Assembly (NCBI RefSeq): GCF_040448685.1
Contig: NZ_CP159290.1
Location: forward strand, 1,922,001 to 1,986,000
DNA from: Cellulosimicrobium sp. ES-005
GTDB lineage: Bacteria > Actinomycetota > Actinomycetes > Actinomycetales > Cellulomonadaceae
Length of the DNA stretch: 64,000 nt
Reading direction: 5' to 3'
This document shows positions 55,355 through 63,121 of the stretch, piece after piece; positions within the stretch are counted from its first letter, which is position 1, and each line of letters begins with the position of its first letter. Position numbers and translations under genes: made by a program. The notes under the pieces are model-generated. The model was not told the DNA's origin. It saw only the letters and a program-made list of their open reading frames with translations, and ran no database searches.

Positions 55355-55463
55355 CATCGAGAGGGATCGGCTTCGGCCGGTCCCTCTCCGTGTTTGCGCA
55401 CCGTCGCGCATCCCCTTCAGTCGTGAGAGATTCGCATCCGTGGCGTCACCGAGGGGGAAGGCC

Positions 55464-56069
55464 GTGACGGGTTGGACGAGCACGACGCACGACTGGTCGG
55501 CGTCGGTCGACCACGAGCACCTCGCAGACGTGCGGCGTCGTGCGCACGAGCTGGCACCGGGCGGTGTGGAGCACCTGGTGCTGGAGGTGCTGGCGTATGC
55601 CGCGGAGGAGGCCGAGGACCGTGGCGGGGGCTCCGCCGTCGTGGCCCTGCACGCCTCGGGTGCCACCGTCGCGGACGACGGTCGTGGCACCGCGACGCTG
55701 CCGGACGACGCGGGCAGGTTCGTCAAGAAGCCGGTGATGGCGACGCGGGACCTGCGGTTCTTCGACGCGACGCGGCCGCCGGTGCTTCCGGACGGGCGTG
55801 CGCGACGCGGGATGTCCGTCGTGAGCGCGCTGAGCGCCGAGCTGGTGCACACCAACCGCCGGCTGAACGGTTCGTGGACCCAGCGCTACGCGCGGGGCGT
55901 CCCGGTCACGGACCTGGTCCCGGTCGCCGACGACGGCTCGACGGGGACGACGGTGCGCTTCGAGGTCGACCCCGCGCTGGGACTGGCGACGCACGTCGAC
56001 GTCGAGCGGCTGCGCGAGCGCGTCACGGCGTTCGCGTCGCAGGGTCTGTCGGTCCGCGTGATCGGCTGA
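55464..56069 (+). CDS. Stand-alone GyrB-like (GHKL) ATPase-domain protein, degenerate
   Basis: A 201-residue protein consisting only of a GHKL ATP-binding domain of the GyrB/topoisomerase type. VEHLVLEVLAYAAEEA corresponds to the GyrB N-box, but the Mg2+-coordinating Asn four residues after the catalytic Glu (E41) is Tyr (Y45). The G1 box VADDGRGTA is intact, GRARRGMSVVSALSAEL replaces the GLHGVG lid, and TGTTVRFEVDPAL matches the end of the domain. No transducer, TOPRIM or C-terminal domain follows, so it is not a gyrase subunit. GTG start with GAGGGGGAAG upstream. Its position just after tRNA-Pro is noted. It may bind but not hydrolyse ATP, or bind another ligand. Confidence 0.75.
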   Translation: MTGWTSTTHDWSASVDHEHLADVRRRAHELAPGGVEHLVLEVLAYAAEEAEDRGGGSAVVALHASGATVADDGRGTATLPDDAGRFVKKPVMATRDLRFFDATRPPVLPDGRARRGMSVVSALSAELVHTNRRLNGSWTQRYARGVPVTDLVPVADDGSTGTTVRFEVDPALGLATHVDVERLRERVTAFASQGLSVRVIG

Positions 56070-56116
56070 CGCGCTCGGCCGCGCTCAGGAATCCGCTGCC
56101 GAACCCTTGACTCTGC

Positions 56117-56129
56117 CCCGAACTTCGGG
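56117..56129. promoter_or_regulatory. Inverted repeat CCCGAA-C-TTCGGG upstream of the TetR gene
   Basis: Perfect 6-bp arms around one base, 51 nt before the TetR start. Candidate operator half of a double-site TetR promoter. Confidence 0.35.
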
Positions 56130-56140
56130 TGGAGTCGGTC

Positions 56141-56155
56141 CTGTAACTCGTACAG
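56141..56155. promoter_or_regulatory. Inverted repeat CTGTA-ACTCG-TACAG upstream of the TetR gene
   Basis: 5-bp arms with a 5-nt spacer, in an A+T-richer patch 25 nt before the TetR start. The more likely TetR operator of the two repeats here. Confidence 0.45.
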
Positions 56156-56179
56156 CGGTGTTCGACTACGGAGGGCGAC

Positions 56180-56803
56180 GTGCCCGGAGAACCCACCCAG
56201 CAGCAGACCCGGCGCGCCGACGCGCGCCGGAACCTCGAGGCGATCCTCGACGCGGCGGCCGTGTGCCTGAGCCGTGACCCCGACGCGAGCGTCGCCGAGA
56301 TCGCGCGGTCCGCGGGAGTCGGCAGGGTCACGCTCTACGGCCACTTCGCGAACCGGGCGGTGCTCGTCGACGCGGTCGTCGCGCGCGCGATCGAGGAGGG
56401 TGACGCGGCGCTCGACGCCGTCGACCTGACCGGCGACCCGCGCGACGCGCTGGTGCGCCTCGTCCGGCAGAGCTGGCTGACGATCGTGCAGGTCGGCTCG
56501 CTCCTGACCGCGGCGACGGAGGCGCTCGGGCCCGAGCGGGTGCTCGCGCTGCACGCGCGGCCGGCGTCCCGGGTCGAGCGGCTCGTCGAGCGGGGTCGCG
56601 CGGACGGGGTGTTCCGGGCCGACCTGCCGACATCCTGGTTGGTCGGCACCCTGCACCGGGTGATGCACGGCGCCGCGGAGGAGATCGACGCGGGCCGGCT
56701 CGCGCCCGACGACGCGGCGACGACCATCACCGCGACGGTCCTCGCCGCGTTCACCCCGCCCGGCACGCCGGTGCCCGCGGTTCCGGACGAGGTGGCGCGA
56801 TGA
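56180..56803 (+). CDS. TetR-family transcriptional regulator
   Basis: A 207-residue TetR/AcrR regulator. The N-terminal HTH is EAILDAAAVCLSRDPDASVAEIARSAGVGRVTLYGHFANRAVLVDAVVARAI, and the C-terminal half is a helical ligand domain (SWLVGTLHRVMHGAAEEIDAGRL). GTG start with GGAGGGC upstream. Two inverted repeats at 56117-56155 are candidate operators. It overlaps the following membrane-protein ATG by 4 nt, so the two are co-expressed and that gene is the likely target. The ligand is unknown. Confidence 0.87.
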   Translation: MPGEPTQQQTRRADARRNLEAILDAAAVCLSRDPDASVAEIARSAGVGRVTLYGHFANRAVLVDAVVARAIEEGDAALDAVDLTGDPRDALVRLVRQSWLTIVQVGSLLTAATEALGPERVLALHARPASRVERLVERGRADGVFRADLPTSWLVGTLHRVMHGAAEEIDAGRLAPDDAATTITATVLAAFTPPGTPVPAVPDEVAR

Positions 56804-57393
56804 CCGCCGCGGACCGTACCCCCGCGCGCACCGCGGGGCGCGCTCTCGCCCGGCCCGCCGCGTGGTGGCCCGTCGTCACGGGTGCGCTCTTCGGCGGCGC
56901 GCTCGCCGTGGCCGCATGGGTCGGTTTCTCCGACACCGCGCAGTCCTCGCTCGTCCTGACCGCCGCCGCGTTCGTCTACCTCGGCGCGGCCGCGCTCGGT
57001 CGCCGCGACGCCGCGTGGCCGTTGTTCGGGCTCACGTTCGTGCTCATCGGTGTCGGCTTCGCGCTCCCCGGCTTCGACCCGTTCTGGGCGATGCTCGGCG
57101 TCGTCGTCGTGCTGGCGGTCTACGGCCTCGCGCGCGGGGCGGCCCGCCCTGCGTGGGGGCTGCCGTTGCAGGCCGCGGCGATGGCCGTCGTCGTGGGCGT
57201 CGCGGTCGCCGTCGCCCTCCTCGGTCAGCCGTGGGCCGGGCTGCTCGTCGGCGCGGGGCTCCTCGCCCATGCGGCATGGGATGTGCACCACCTGCGCACG
57301 GGCCGCGTCGTCTCGGCGTCCCTCGCGGCGTTCTGCTGCGCGCTCGACGCCGTCCTCGGGGCGGCGGTCGTCGTGCTCGCCCTCGCCGCCTGA
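56800..57393 (+). CDS. Small integral membrane protein, partner of TetR gene
   Basis: A 197-residue membrane protein with about six transmembrane segments (PVVTGALFGGALAVAAWVGF, SLVLTAAAFVYLGAAAL, WPLFGLTFVLIGVGFAL, AMLGVVVVLAVYGLARG, LQAAAMAVVVGVAVAVALLGQPW, LVGAGLLAHAAWDVHHLRTGRVVSAS). No family recognised. ATG overlaps the TetR stop by 4 nt. The HAAWDVHHLR motif of His and Asp residues in a membrane loop is a possible metal site. Confidence 0.7.
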   Translation: MTAADRTPARTAGRALARPAAWWPVVTGALFGGALAVAAWVGFSDTAQSSLVLTAAAFVYLGAAALGRRDAAWPLFGLTFVLIGVGFALPGFDPFWAMLGVVVVLAVYGLARGAARPAWGLPLQAAAMAVVVGVAVAVALLGQPWAGLLVGAGLLAHAAWDVHHLRTGRVVSASLAAFCCALDAVLGAAVVVLALAA

Positions 57394-57451
57394 GGCCGGG
57401 ACGCCGCCCGCGCCGTCCGCACGGGTCGGCGGTCCCGCCTACGCTCAGGGC

Positions 57452-58171
57452 ATGCCGACCGTCCTCCTCGTCCGTCATGGCCGCACCACCGCGAACGCCG
57501 GGGGGATCCTCGCCGGGCGGTCTGCCGGGGTCCGGCTGGACGCGGTCGGTCGCGACCAGGCGGCCCGCACGGCCGAGCGCGTCGCGGGAGTGCCGCTCGC
57601 GCGCGTCGTGACGAGCCCGCTGGAGCGGTGCCGGCAGACGGCGCAGGCCCTGCTCGACCGCCAGGTGGCCACGCCGGAGTCCGTCACCGAGCAGGGCATC
57701 ACCGAGTGCGACTACGGCCAGTGGCAGGGGCGCGCGCTCGAGGACCTGGCCACGGAGCCGCTGTGGTCCGTCGTGCAGACGCAGCCGTCGGCGGCCGTGT
57801 TCCCGGGCGGGGAGTCGCTCGCGGCGATGCAGGCGCGAGGCGTCGAGGCCGTCCGCCGGCACGACGCCGAGGTCGCCGAGCGTCACGGGGCGGACGCGGT
57901 GTGGGCCGCGGTGTCGCACGGGGACGTCATCAAGTCCGTGCTCGCCGACGCGCTCGGGACGCACCTGGACCTGTTCCAGCGGATCGTCGTCGGGCCGGCG
58001 TCGATCTCGATCGTCCGGTACGGGCCGCACCGCCCGGAGGTGGTGGCCGTGAACACCGACTCCGGCGACCTCTCGTGGCTCGCCACGGCGGCGCCGGTCG
58101 GCGACGCGCCGGTCGGGGGCGGCGCGGGCCCGGCGCAGCACGACGGCGCGAGCGAGCCGCAGCCGTCCTGA
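57452..58171 (+). CDS. Histidine phosphatase (MSMEG_4193/TIGR03848 type)
   Basis: A 239-residue phosphoglycerate-mutase-fold protein with the phosphohistidine motif LLVRHGRTTANAGG. TSPLERCRQTAQALL supplies the second catalytic Arg, VSHGDVIKSVLADALG the second His. This subgroup (the probable phosphomutase family) occurs in actinobacteria with DUF3090 and SCO1664-type genes, often beside mycothiol ligase mshC. Here the other two follow directly, but mshC is not in the window. TACGCT (57440-57445) ends 6 nt before the ATG. The substrate is unknown. Confidence 0.87.
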   Translation: MPTVLLVRHGRTTANAGGILAGRSAGVRLDAVGRDQAARTAERVAGVPLARVVTSPLERCRQTAQALLDRQVATPESVTEQGITECDYGQWQGRALEDLATEPLWSVVQTQPSAAVFPGGESLAAMQARGVEAVRRHDAEVAERHGADAVWAAVSHGDVIKSVLADALGTHLDLFQRIVVGPASISIVRYGPHRPEVVAVNTDSGDLSWLATAAPVGDAPVGGGAGPAQHDGASEPQPS

Positions 58172-58226
58172 CATCCGACCCGCGGCCACCCGGCGGGTCG
58201 CGCGCGGGCGCTCGTAGAGTGGGGTC

Positions 58227-58775
58227 ATGCCCCCTCTCGTCCACGAGCACGACTGGCCCGACCGCGTCGTCGTGGGAACCGTCGGGATGCCCGGCTCCCG
58301 CACCTTCTACCTCCAGGCCCGGACGGGCACCCGCACGACGAGCGTCGCCCTGGAGAAGGAGCAGTCCGCCGTCCTCGCGGACACCATCCAGCGCCTGCTC
58401 GACGAGCTGATGGAGGCGCCCGACAACCGGTACAGCGTCCCCGTCGACGTGGCGGCCGAGCTCGTCGACGACGACCCGCTGGACCTCCCCGTCGAGGAGG
58501 AGTTCCGCACCGGGTCGATGCGGCTGAGCTGGGACCCCCGGACGGCGCAGGTCGTCGTCGAGGCGTTCCCGCTCGTCGACGACGACGAGCTCGATCCCGA
58601 CGCGGACGAGCCCGAGCCCGCCGAGTCGTTCCTCATCCGCATGCCCGTCGGGACGGCGCGCGCCTTCGCCCAGCGCACGCGCGCCGTCGTGCAGGCCGGG
58701 CGACCGGCGTGCCCGCGCTGCGGTCGGCCCGTCGACCCGGACGGGCACGAGTGCGCGCTGCCCGACGAGGCGTGA
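58227..58775 (+). CDS. DUF3090 protein (TIGR03847 type)
   Basis: A 182-residue actinobacterial conserved protein with MPPLVHEHDWPDRVVVGTVGMPGSRTFYLQAR, VALEKEQSAVLADTIQRLLDEL, FRTGSMRLSWDPRTAQVVVEAF and a zinc-like CPRCG with a later Cys (ECALP) at the C-terminus. TAGAGT (58215-58220) lies 6 nt before the ATG, so it is a leaderless gene. It overlaps the next gene by 4 nt. Function unestablished; its fixed neighbourhood suggests a role with the phosphatase and SCO1664. Confidence 0.88.
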   Translation: MPPLVHEHDWPDRVVVGTVGMPGSRTFYLQARTGTRTTSVALEKEQSAVLADTIQRLLDELMEAPDNRYSVPVDVAAELVDDDPLDLPVEEEFRTGSMRLSWDPRTAQVVVEAFPLVDDDELDPDADEPEPAESFLIRMPVGTARAFAQRTRAVVQAGRPACPRCGRPVDPDGHECALPDEA

Positions 58776-59614
58776 CGTCCCCGCACGACGGCGTCGACAC
58801 GACGCCGTTCGACGCGATGCCGCCCGACACGACGCCGCTCGACACCGCGCCGCTCGAGGTCGTCGGACGCATCCGTGCCGCGTCGAACGCGACCTTCCTC
58901 GCCCGGGTCGGCGAGGTCTCGGTCGTGTACAAGCCGGTGGCGGGGGAGAAGCCGCTGTGGGACTTCCCGGACGGCACCCTCGCGGCCCGGGAGGTGGCCG
59001 CGTACCTCGTCTCGGAGTCGCTCGGCTGGGGGATCGTGCCGCGCACGTGGCTGCGCGACGGCCCGCTGGGTCCGGGCATGGTCCAGCTCTGGCAGGAGGT
59101 CGACGCGACGCAGTCGCCGGTCGACGTCGTCCCGACGGGCGACGTCCCGCCGGACGGCGTGCGGACGGTGCTCGAGGGCGTCGACGAGGAGGACCGCCCG
59201 GTGAGCGTGGTCCACGAGGACACACCCGCGCTGCGGCGCATGGCCGTGTTCGACGCGGTCGTGAACAACGCGGACCGCAAGGGCGGGCACGTGCTGCCGC
59301 TGTCCGACGGGCGGCGCCTCGGCGTCGACCACGGCGTCACCTTCCACGTCGAGCCCAAGCTGCGGACGGTGCTCTGGGGCTGGCTCGGCGAGAGCCTCGA
59401 CGCCGACGAGCTCGCGGGCGTGGAGCGCGTGCGCGCGAGCCTCGGCACGGGCGGCGGCGCCGACCCCGACGGTGCTCTCGGCCGCCGGCTCGCGGAGCTC
59501 CTCGCGCCCGAGGAGGTGACGGCCCTCGCCGAGCGCTGCGACCGCCTGCTCGGGGCGGCACGGTTCCCGGCGCCGTCGGGCGGCATGCCCGCCGTCCCGT
59601 GGCCGCTCTTCTGA
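58772..59614 (+). CDS. SCO1664 family protein (PI3/4-kinase-like fold)
   Basis: A 280-residue protein of the TIGR03843/SCO1664 family. ASNATFLARVGEVSVVYKPVAGEKPLWDFPDGTLAAREVAAYLVSESLGW is the nucleotide-binding part, with Lys in VVYKP. FDAVVNNADRKGGHVLPLSDGRRLGVDHGVTFH has the catalytic-loop-like NNADRKGGH and VDHG of PI3/4-kinase-like (HipA-related) folds. GTG start overlapping DUF3090 by 4 nt. The long spacer to mshC found in other genomes is absent here, and an unrelated SDR gene follows on the other strand. Confidence 0.87.
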   Translation: MTSPHDGVDTTPFDAMPPDTTPLDTAPLEVVGRIRAASNATFLARVGEVSVVYKPVAGEKPLWDFPDGTLAAREVAAYLVSESLGWGIVPRTWLRDGPLGPGMVQLWQEVDATQSPVDVVPTGDVPPDGVRTVLEGVDEEDRPVSVVHEDTPALRRMAVFDAVVNNADRKGGHVLPLSDGRRLGVDHGVTFHVEPKLRTVLWGWLGESLDADELAGVERVRASLGTGGGADPDGALGRRLAELLAPEEVTALAERCDRLLGAARFPAPSGGMPAVPWPLF

Positions 59615-59647
59615 CCTCCCGATCGCACGCGCCCGACGTCCCGCGGC

Positions 59648-60412
59648 TCAGCGGCCGTGCGGGTCCGAGGCGTTGAGCACGCGCACGACCTCGTCGTAGT
59701 CGCCGCGGGCCTCGCCGTACCGGAGGAACTTCACGCGCTCCACGAGGATCTCGTGCGCGTCGGGCTGCGTGCGCAGCAGCTCGACGACCTCGGCGACGAA
59801 CTCGTCGAGCGGCATGGCGAACGCGCTCTCGCGCTGGCCGGGCATGAGGTCGGTCGCCACCGACGGGGGGACGAGCTCGACGACGTCGACGCTCGTGTCC
59901 GCGAGCTGGAGCCGCAGCGCCTCGCTGAGCATGTGGATCGCGGCCTTGGACGCGTCGTACGTCGGCGTGACCGCGAGCGGGGCGAACGCCAGCCCGGACG
60001 ACACGGTGACGATGGTCGCGCGCGGCCGGGTCTGCAGGTGCTCGACGAACGCACCGACGAGACGGATCGGCCCGAGCACGTTCGTCGTGACGATCTCCTC
60101 GGCGGTGTCGAGGAACCCCTCGGGGTGGTGCCAGTCCTCGACGCGCATGATGCCCGCCATGGCGACGAGCGTGTCGAGGTCGGGGTGCCGCTCGAGCACC
60201 TCCTTCGCGGCGGAGGCGATGCTCTCCGGGTCGGTCGTGTCGACGCGCACGGTGTCGATGCCGGGGTGCTCGGCCGCGATCTGCTCCAGCAGCGCGGTGC
60301 GGCGGCCGCCGACGACGACGGTGCTGCCCTGCTCGTGGAGCGCGACGGCGAGCGCCAGGCCGATGCCGCTCGTCGCGCCGGGGATGAAGACGGTGCTGTT
60401 CGTGAGGTCCAT
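59648..60412 (-). CDS. Short-chain dehydrogenase/reductase
   Basis: A 254-residue classical SDR with the NAD(P) motif FIPGATSGIGLALAVAL, NAG replaced by MAGIM (VAMAGIMRVEDW), catalytic Ser in VTVSSGLAFAPL and the YxxxK pair in YDASKAAIHML. DltE-like subgroup; the substrate is unknown. ATG at 60412 with AGGA on its strand. Divergent to the XRE regulator, with about 100 nt between starts. This is the typical arrangement for an SDR controlled by the adjacent regulator. Confidence 0.87.
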   Translation of the reverse strand: MDLTNSTVFIPGATSGIGLALAVALHEQGSTVVVGGRRTALLEQIAAEHPGIDTVRVDTTDPESIASAAKEVLERHPDLDTLVAMAGIMRVEDWHHPEGFLDTAEEIVTTNVLGPIRLVGAFVEHLQTRPRATIVTVSSGLAFAPLAVTPTYDASKAAIHMLSEALRLQLADTSVDVVELVPPSVATDLMPGQRESAFAMPLDEFVAEVVELLRTQPDAHEILVERVKFLRYGEARGDYDEVVRVLNASDPHGR

Positions 60413-60513
60413 GCCTCGATCCTGGGCGCGCGGCGACGCGCGCGGCAGAGTCCGGTGAACGGGGGACCGGCGATCCCTGGCACGCGCGCCGCGCGCCCCG
60501 GACGATGGGACGC

Positions 60514-61356
60514 ATGGACCGCGCCGCGCTCGCCGACTTCCTCCGCCGCCACCGGGAGGCTCTGCAGCCGGGGGACGTCGGCCTCCCGCCGGGGCTGCGC
60601 CGTCGGGCACCGGGGCTGCGCCGCGAGGAGGTCGCGCAGCTCGCGCTCATGTCGACGGACTACTACACGCGCCTGGAGCAGCAGCGCGGCCCGCAGCCCA
60701 GCACCCAGATGCTCGCGTCGATCGCGCGGGCGCTGCGCCTGTCCGACGACGAGCGCGACTACCTCTTCCGGGTCGGCGGGCACGGGGTCCCCGACCGGGC
60801 GACCGACCCCGGCCACGTGGCGCCCGCGCTGCAGCGCGTGCTCGACCGGCTGGGCGACACCCCGGCGCTGATCCTGAACCCCCTCGGCGAGACGCTCGCG
60901 CAGAACGACCTGGCCCGTGCGCTGTACGGCGACGCGACGGCGTACACGGGGTGGGACCGCAGCGAGATCTACCGGTGGTTCGCTCACCCGGAGACGGCGC
61001 GCACGATCTATCCCGAGGACGACAGGGAACGCCAGGGGCGCGCGCTCGTGGCGAGCCTGCGCTCGGCGGTCGCGGTGCTCGGCCGGGACTCGCGTGCCGG
61101 GCGGCTGGTGCGCGAGCTGCGGCGCACGAGCCCCGAGTTCGCCGAGCTCTGGGAGCGGCAGGAGGTCGCGCGACGCTTCGTCGACCACAAGGTCCTCGTG
61201 CACCCGGTCGTGGGGGAGATCGAGGTCGACTGCCAGGCGCTGCTGACGGAGGACCAGCAGCAGGTGCTGCTCGTGCTGACGGCGGCACCGGGCACGGAGG
61301 CGGAGGACAGGATCCGCCTGCTCGCGGTCGTGGGGACGCAGGGCCTGGCCGTCTAG
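60514..61356 (+). CDS. XRE-family regulator with MmyB-like ligand domain
   Basis: A 280-residue regulator. The N-terminal HTH (LADFLRRHREAL, RRAPGLRREEVAQLALMSTDYYTRLEQQRGPQPSTQMLASIARALRL) is followed by an MmyB-like ligand-binding domain (PALILNPLGETLAQNDLARALYGD, ARTIYPEDDRERQGRALVASLR, HKVLVHPVVGEIEVDCQALL). In relatives it binds fatty acids. GACGAT (60501-60506) ends 7 nt before the ATG at 60514, so I prefer it over the ATG at 60505. Divergent to the SDR, its likely target. Confidence 0.86.
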   Translation: MDRAALADFLRRHREALQPGDVGLPPGLRRRAPGLRREEVAQLALMSTDYYTRLEQQRGPQPSTQMLASIARALRLSDDERDYLFRVGGHGVPDRATDPGHVAPALQRVLDRLGDTPALILNPLGETLAQNDLARALYGDATAYTGWDRSEIYRWFAHPETARTIYPEDDRERQGRALVASLRSAVAVLGRDSRAGRLVRELRRTSPEFAELWERQEVARRFVDHKVLVHPVVGEIEVDCQALLTEDQQQVLLVLTAAPGTEAEDRIRLLAVVGTQGLAV

Positions 61357-61435
61357 GGTCGCGCCCGCTGACGCGTCGACCAGGACGGACGCGCGCGTCG
61401 GCGACTCGGCGGCGTCCTGGGGAGCGGATCGCACC

Positions 61436-62455
61436 CTACGACGCGGGTGCGGTCATGTCGTGCGGCGCCAGCCGCTCGGCGACGGTCGCGCACGCCGCGA
61501 CGAGCTCGTCCGGGCCGGCGGCGAGGACGTCGGCGTCGAACGCCGCGACGCGGGCGGCGAGCGCGACCCACGACCACGAGCCCAGGACGACCCGGCACCG
61601 GTCCGGGCCGAGCGCCTCGACCGTGCCGTCCTCGACGAACGGCGCGACGGCGGGCGCGGGCGCGGCGAGCTCGACCCACCCCGTGCACGACCAGCCCGGG
61701 GCGGGCGCCCGCCCGGAGCCGGCGAACCGGGCCGCGACGAACGCGCCGGCGTCCCCGCCCGGCACCTCGCGGGGCGTGAAGCGCGGCCCGGTCGGGACGC
61801 GCGGCGTCGTCCGGTCGAGGCGGAACGTGCGCCAGTCGTCACGGTCGAGGTCCCACGCGAGGAGGTACCAGCGCCCGTCGCGCACGACGACGTGGTGCGG
61901 CTCCACGCGGCGCGGCGCCGCGGGCGCAGCAGCCCGGCCGTCGTGCTCACCCGTAGGGCCCGGCGCCGCGTAGTCGAGGCGCAGCACCTCGCGTCGGCGC
62001 ACCGCGGCGCTCACCGCGAGCAGCACGTCGAGGTCGACGGCGGGCGTGGAGCGGCCGGGACCCGCGGGCACCGGCACGACGTCGACCGCGTCGGCCCGGT
62101 GGCGCAGCCGCGCGGGCAGCACCTGGCGCACGGTCGCGAGCGCCCGCACCGACGCCTCCGCGATCGCGTCCCCGGACCCGCTCGTCGCGACGGTCCGCAG
62201 CGCCACCGCCAGCGCGACGACCTGCGCGTCGTCGAACAGCAGGGGCGGGAGCTCGGCGCCCGCGTCGAGGCGGTACCCGCCGTCGCGCCCGCGGGTCGCG
62301 ACGACGCGGTAACCGAGGTCGCGGAGGCGCTCGACGTCGCGGCGCACGGTCCGAGGGTCGACGCCGAGCCGGTGCGCGAGCTCGGGGCCCGTCCGGTCCG
62401 GGTGCGCCTGGAGGAGCGAGAGCAGGAGGAGGGTCCGGCGCGACGTCTCGGTCAT
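61436..62455 (-). CDS. WYL-domain transcriptional regulator (YafY type)
   Basis: A 339-residue regulator. The N-terminal HTH (LLSLLQAHPDRTGPELAHRLGVDPRTVRRDVERLRDLGYRVVATRGRDGGYRL) is followed by a WYL domain around RRVEPHHVVVRDGRWYLLAWDLDRDDWRTFRLDR, and a C-terminal extension. WYL domains sense nucleic acid or small ligands. The Met at 62455 is chosen over an upstream one at 62497, with GGGGG just before it. Divergent to the VOC gene, with a 9-bp inverted repeat between. Confidence 0.85.
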   Translation of the reverse strand: MTETSRRTLLLLSLLQAHPDRTGPELAHRLGVDPRTVRRDVERLRDLGYRVVATRGRDGGYRLDAGAELPPLLFDDAQVVALAVALRTVATSGSGDAIAEASVRALATVRQVLPARLRHRADAVDVVPVPAGPGRSTPAVDLDVLLAVSAAVRRREVLRLDYAAPGPTGEHDGRAAAPAAPRRVEPHHVVVRDGRWYLLAWDLDRDDWRTFRLDRTTPRVPTGPRFTPREVPGGDAGAFVAARFAGSGRAPAPGWSCTGWVELAAPAPAVAPFVEDGTVEALGPDRCRVVLGSWSWVALAARVAAFDADVLAAGPDELVAACATVAERLAPHDMTAPAS

Positions 62456-62474
62456 GCCCCCATGCTCGCGCACC

Positions 62475-62497
62475 ATGCGGGCGCTATCCGCCCGCAT
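62475..62497. promoter_or_regulatory. Inverted repeat between WYL regulator and VOC gene, candidate operator
   Basis: ATGCGGGCG-CTATC-CGCCCGCAT, perfect 9-bp arms with a 5-nt spacer containing the only A+T-rich bases nearby. It lies 20 nt upstream of the WYL start and 96 nt upstream of the VOC start, a position for controlling both. Confidence 0.55.
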
Positions 62498-62592
62498 TGG
62501 CCGGAAGAGTCGTCGTCATGAGCCCGGGCGGCGAGCCCGGGAGCTCGGGCGCCGCGACCCGCGGCCCCGACGACCGACCCGAAGGAGACACC

Positions 62593-63009
62593 ATGTCCGT
62601 CCAGACGACCCCGCACCTCAACTTCCGCGGCGACGCCCGCGCCGCGCTCGAGCACTACCGCTCGGTGTTCGGCGGCGACCTCGTCCTCACCACGTACGGC
62701 GACCTGGGCCAGGCCCCGGACCCGGGCGAGGCCGACCTCGTCGTCTGGGGCCAGGTCAGCGCGCCGAGCGGGTTCCGCGTCATGGCGTACGACGTCCCGG
62801 CGGGACGCCCCTGGAGCCCGGGCGAGGCACCGTTCTTCGTCTCCGTGCGTGGCGACGACGTCGAGGAGGTCCGCGGCTACTGGGACGCGCTCGTGGACGG
62901 GGCGACCGTCGTCGCGCCCCTGGCGTCGTCCGACTGGGCGCCCGCGTACGGGATGCTCACCGACCGGTTCGGCGTGACCTGGGTGCTCGACGTCGCGGCG
63001 AGCCGCTGA
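62593..63009 (+). CDS. VOC family protein (PhnB/glyoxalase-like)
   Basis: A 138-residue protein of the PhnB-like VOC family. It has TPHLNFRGDARAALEHYRSVFGGDLVLTTYGDLG and FFVSVRGDDVEEVRGYWDALVDGATVVAPLASSDWAPAYGMLTDRFGVTWVLDV, the family's SDWAPAYGMLTDRFGV(T/N)W block. Substrate unknown. RBS GAAGGAG before the ATG. Divergent to the WYL regulator, its likely controller. Confidence 0.88.
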   Translation: MSVQTTPHLNFRGDARAALEHYRSVFGGDLVLTTYGDLGQAPDPGEADLVVWGQVSAPSGFRVMAYDVPAGRPWSPGEAPFFVSVRGDDVEEVRGYWDALVDGATVVAPLASSDWAPAYGMLTDRFGVTWVLDVAASR

Positions 63010-63010
63010 C

Positions 63011-63046
63011 CCGGAGCCGGGGCGCCCCTCGCCCGGGGCGCTCCGG
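63011..63046. terminator. Interrupted hairpin between convergent VOC and MerR genes
   Basis: CGCCCC (63023-63028) with GGGGCG (63035-63040), and CCGGAG (63011-63016) with CTCCGG (63041-63046), with a 6-nt bulge. It lies just after the VOC stop in the convergent spacer. Confidence 0.5.
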
Positions 63047-63121
63047 CCGCAGCCGCGGCGTGGCGCGCGGCGTGCACGCGTCGTGGCGGACGGCGGCGGG
63101 TCGTGTCCGGTGCCGCCGTCG

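Noticed and set aside
55245-55463. An open frame running through the tRNA gene with the peptide GSAPDWGSGGRRFKSCQP
   Set aside because: This is the well-known false translation of a tRNA; the real features are tRNA-Pro and a gene starting at 55464.
55355-57393. A genomic island inserted at tRNA-Pro
   Set aside because: No integrase, no transposase and no direct repeat of the tRNA 3' end (GTTCAAATCCTGTCAGCCCG) was found downstream by eye; only the accessory nature of the genes suggests it.
61380-61420. Inverted repeat CCAGGACG / CGTCCTGG between convergent XRE and WYL genes
   Set aside because: Only 8-bp arms with a 25-nt spacer; too weak to call a terminator, although termination is expected there.
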